Shown: piece after piece, positions 5,078-5,798 of the stretch
Position numbering within the stretch: the first letter of the stretch is position 1
Layout: each line of letters opens with the position of its first letter
Assembly: GCA_003661105.1 (NCBI GenBank)
Contig: QMVM01000137.1
Location: forward strand, 1 to 5,798
Origin: Methanosarcinales archaeon
GTDB lineage: Archaea; Halobacteriota; Methanosarcinia; Methanosarcinales; Methanogasteraceae
Direction of reading: 5' to 3'
Length of the DNA stretch: 5,798 nucleotides
Position numbers and translations under genes: made by a program
Notes under the pieces: model-generated
What the model was told of the DNA's origin: nothing
The model's database searches: none
What the model saw: the letters and a program-made list of their open reading frames with translations, nothing else

Positions 5078-5557
5078 GTGAGGTGTGTGCATTCGTACAC
5101 AAAAATCCCAAAAACCGGGATTCGTTTTTTCATTCTCATTCCACCACACGAACCATGGTCAGGTTGGTGGGGCCCATTGAACAATGACACCGATGGTGAT
5201 GGACTGGACGATTTCAGCGAGCTTAATAATGGCACAGACCCGCTGAATGGTGATACGGGGGGCAACGGATTGAATGATTCCGAAGACCCCTATTCCTTTG
5301 CACCAAATGTGAATCGGATATGGGTTGCCTATGATCCTGCTAATGACACCCAACAGCTTATTGAAAACATACCGGACTCGAAGTGGGTTTTATGTTCTTC
5401 GCACTGCTTAGAGCTGCGTACATGGCACTGCGGCGCAACCATGGGTCCAAGATCGTTTTCCGTATCGATGGCTTCGCTGCTATTGCGCAGACCTGTGATC
5501 CCGGTCAGTTTCTTATGCGAGAATATAAAATATCTGCTATCCGAGCCAGTCTTTTAG
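5078..5557 (+). CDS. Thrombospondin type-3 repeat fragment, probable remnant of a surface protein
   Basis: A 159-codon frame with a GTG start. Its only recognisable part is residues about 36-72: NNDTDGDGLDDFSELNNGTD, a calcium-binding thrombospondin type-3 style repeat, followed by a second, degenerate copy (DTGGNGLNDSEDP, where DTDGDG is usual). Such repeats normally occur in large secreted or surface proteins. This frame has no signal peptide, no upstream in-frame extension (stop at 5057-5059) and no anchor, and its last 50 or so residues are Cys/His/Leu-rich and do not look like a continuation. A hairpin with a T-run (5104-5130) lies inside its first codons, and its last 53 bases run antisense over ksgA. 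I read it as a displaced piece of a longer gene; the region after about 5385 holds nothing I can support. A genuine short gene is possible but less likely. Confidence 0.4.
   Translation: MRCVHSYTKIPKTGIRFFILIPPHEPWSGWWGPLNNDTDGDGLDDFSELNNGTDPLNGDTGGNGLNDSEDPYSFAPNVNRIWVAYDPANDTQQLIENIPDSKWVLCSSHCLELRTWHCGATMGPRSFSVSMASLLLRRPVIPVSFLCENIKYLLSEPVF
5104..5130 (+). terminator. Hairpin with T-run, possibly two-way terminator
   Basis: AATCCC (5104-5109) and GGGATT (5117-5122) are inverted copies around a seven-base loop, followed by six T at 5125-5130. On the minus strand the same hairpin is followed by TTTTT, so it could end transcripts from both sides, including readthrough from ksgA. It sits inside the thrombospondin-repeat frame, which weakens that frame's N-terminus as a coding sequence. 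Confidence 0.35.
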
Positions 5558-5798
5558 CAGGCAGTTCTTCGGGACGTTTATTCAGCACATCATCAGGCAG
5601 CTCCAAACCTCTAATATCAGTAAACGCGCCAATCGAATTCTTTAGTTTCTTTCTGCGCTGAGAGAATATCGCAGTCAGGAATTTAGAAAAGAAATCATAA
5701 TCCAGCACCTCGTATTCGGGCGCACGCGGGGTTACGCGCACGATTGCCGACCGCACACCCGGCTCTGGCGAGAATGCTTCCGGTGGCACTATCTCGAG
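5505..5798 (-). CDS. ksgA: 16S rRNA adenine dimethyltransferase KsgA/Dim1, C-terminal part
   Basis: The gene enters from the right edge and only the final 97 codons are in the window, ending with TGA at 5505-5507. KsgA (RsmA, Dim1) dimethylates two adjacent adenines in the last helix of small-subunit rRNA during ribosome maturation. The visible part has the family's conserved stretch VPPEAFSPEPGVRSAIVRV, which follows the catalytic region, and the C-terminal helical subdomain with FFSKFLTAIFSQRRKKLKNSI, then LPDDVLNKRPEEL. The GTG at 5789 is an internal Val codon and not a start, since conserved sequence continues upstream of it. The SAM-binding motifs lie outside the window. No terminator is seen directly after the stop; the nearest candidate on this strand is the hairpin at 5104-5130. 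Confidence 0.95.
   Translation of the reverse strand, partial: LEIVPPEAFSPEPGVRSAIVRVTPRAPEYEVLDYDFFSKFLTAIFSQRRKKLKNSIGAFTDIRGLELPDDVLNKRPEELPAKRLARIADILYSRIRN

Noticed and set aside
5114..5122. Short match to the tRNA-Ser T-arm (GGGATTCG) as a possible attachment site
   Set aside because: The match is only eight bases, is explained by the hairpin arm, and no integrase is present.
5383..5661. Plus-strand frame of 92 codons overlapping ksgA
   Set aside because: More than half is antisense to the conserved C-terminus of KsgA. The first part could be a frameshifted continuation of the thrombospondin-repeat fragment, but no motif supports it.

Overview
The window comes from an archaeon, most likely a euryarchaeon of the methanogen/ANME-like (Methanomicrobia-type) lineages. 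The evidence is a PGF-CTERM surface-anchoring tail at the left edge, an archaea-specific tRNA methyltransferase (aTrm56), TATA-box promoters instead of -35/-10 boxes, a long-variable-arm tRNA-Ser without an encoded CCA, and archaeal-style PhoU/RCK_C and antiporter/RCK proteins. I cannot fix the genus.

Left part (1-3609): the last 34 codons of a PGF-CTERM surface protein end at 107 and are followed by a hairpin plus T-run terminator. Next comes a divergent pair. On the minus strand is a 393-residue protein that is an internal duplication of PhoU + RCK_C (TrkA_C). On the plus strand is a 609-residue CPA1/NhaP-type cation/proton antiporter fused to a full RCK_N + RCK_C ligand-sensing module. Both carry RCK_C domains, and together they look like a cation (Na+/K+/H+) homeostasis unit. 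The 395-bp region between them holds a TATA box for each direction, a possible 33-codon leader ORF, and several inverted repeats.

Middle part (3610-5005): a minus-strand series of a tRNA-Ser(CGA) gene, the wreck of a small DUF4258-like toxin gene, a YgiT-type zinc-finger antitoxin-like gene, and trm56. The toxin has no usable start codon in its main frame and needs a one-base correction near 4618 to end properly two bases before the antitoxin start. The antitoxin has Tyr where the first Cys of a CPxC zinc knuckle is expected. The toxin-antitoxin module therefore looks inactivated. trm56 converges with the antiporter gene.

Right part (5006-5798): an AT-rich, nearly symmetrical TATA element lies between tRNA-Ser and a plus-strand fragment carrying thrombospondin type-3 (calcium-binding) repeats, which is probably a remnant of a surface protein. 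The window closes with the C-terminal 97 codons of ksgA (rRNA adenine dimethyltransferase) on the minus strand.

No CRISPR array, insertion sequence or complete mobile element is visible. The most unusual points are the decayed toxin-antitoxin pair beside a tRNA gene and the structured intergenic region between the divergent cation genes.
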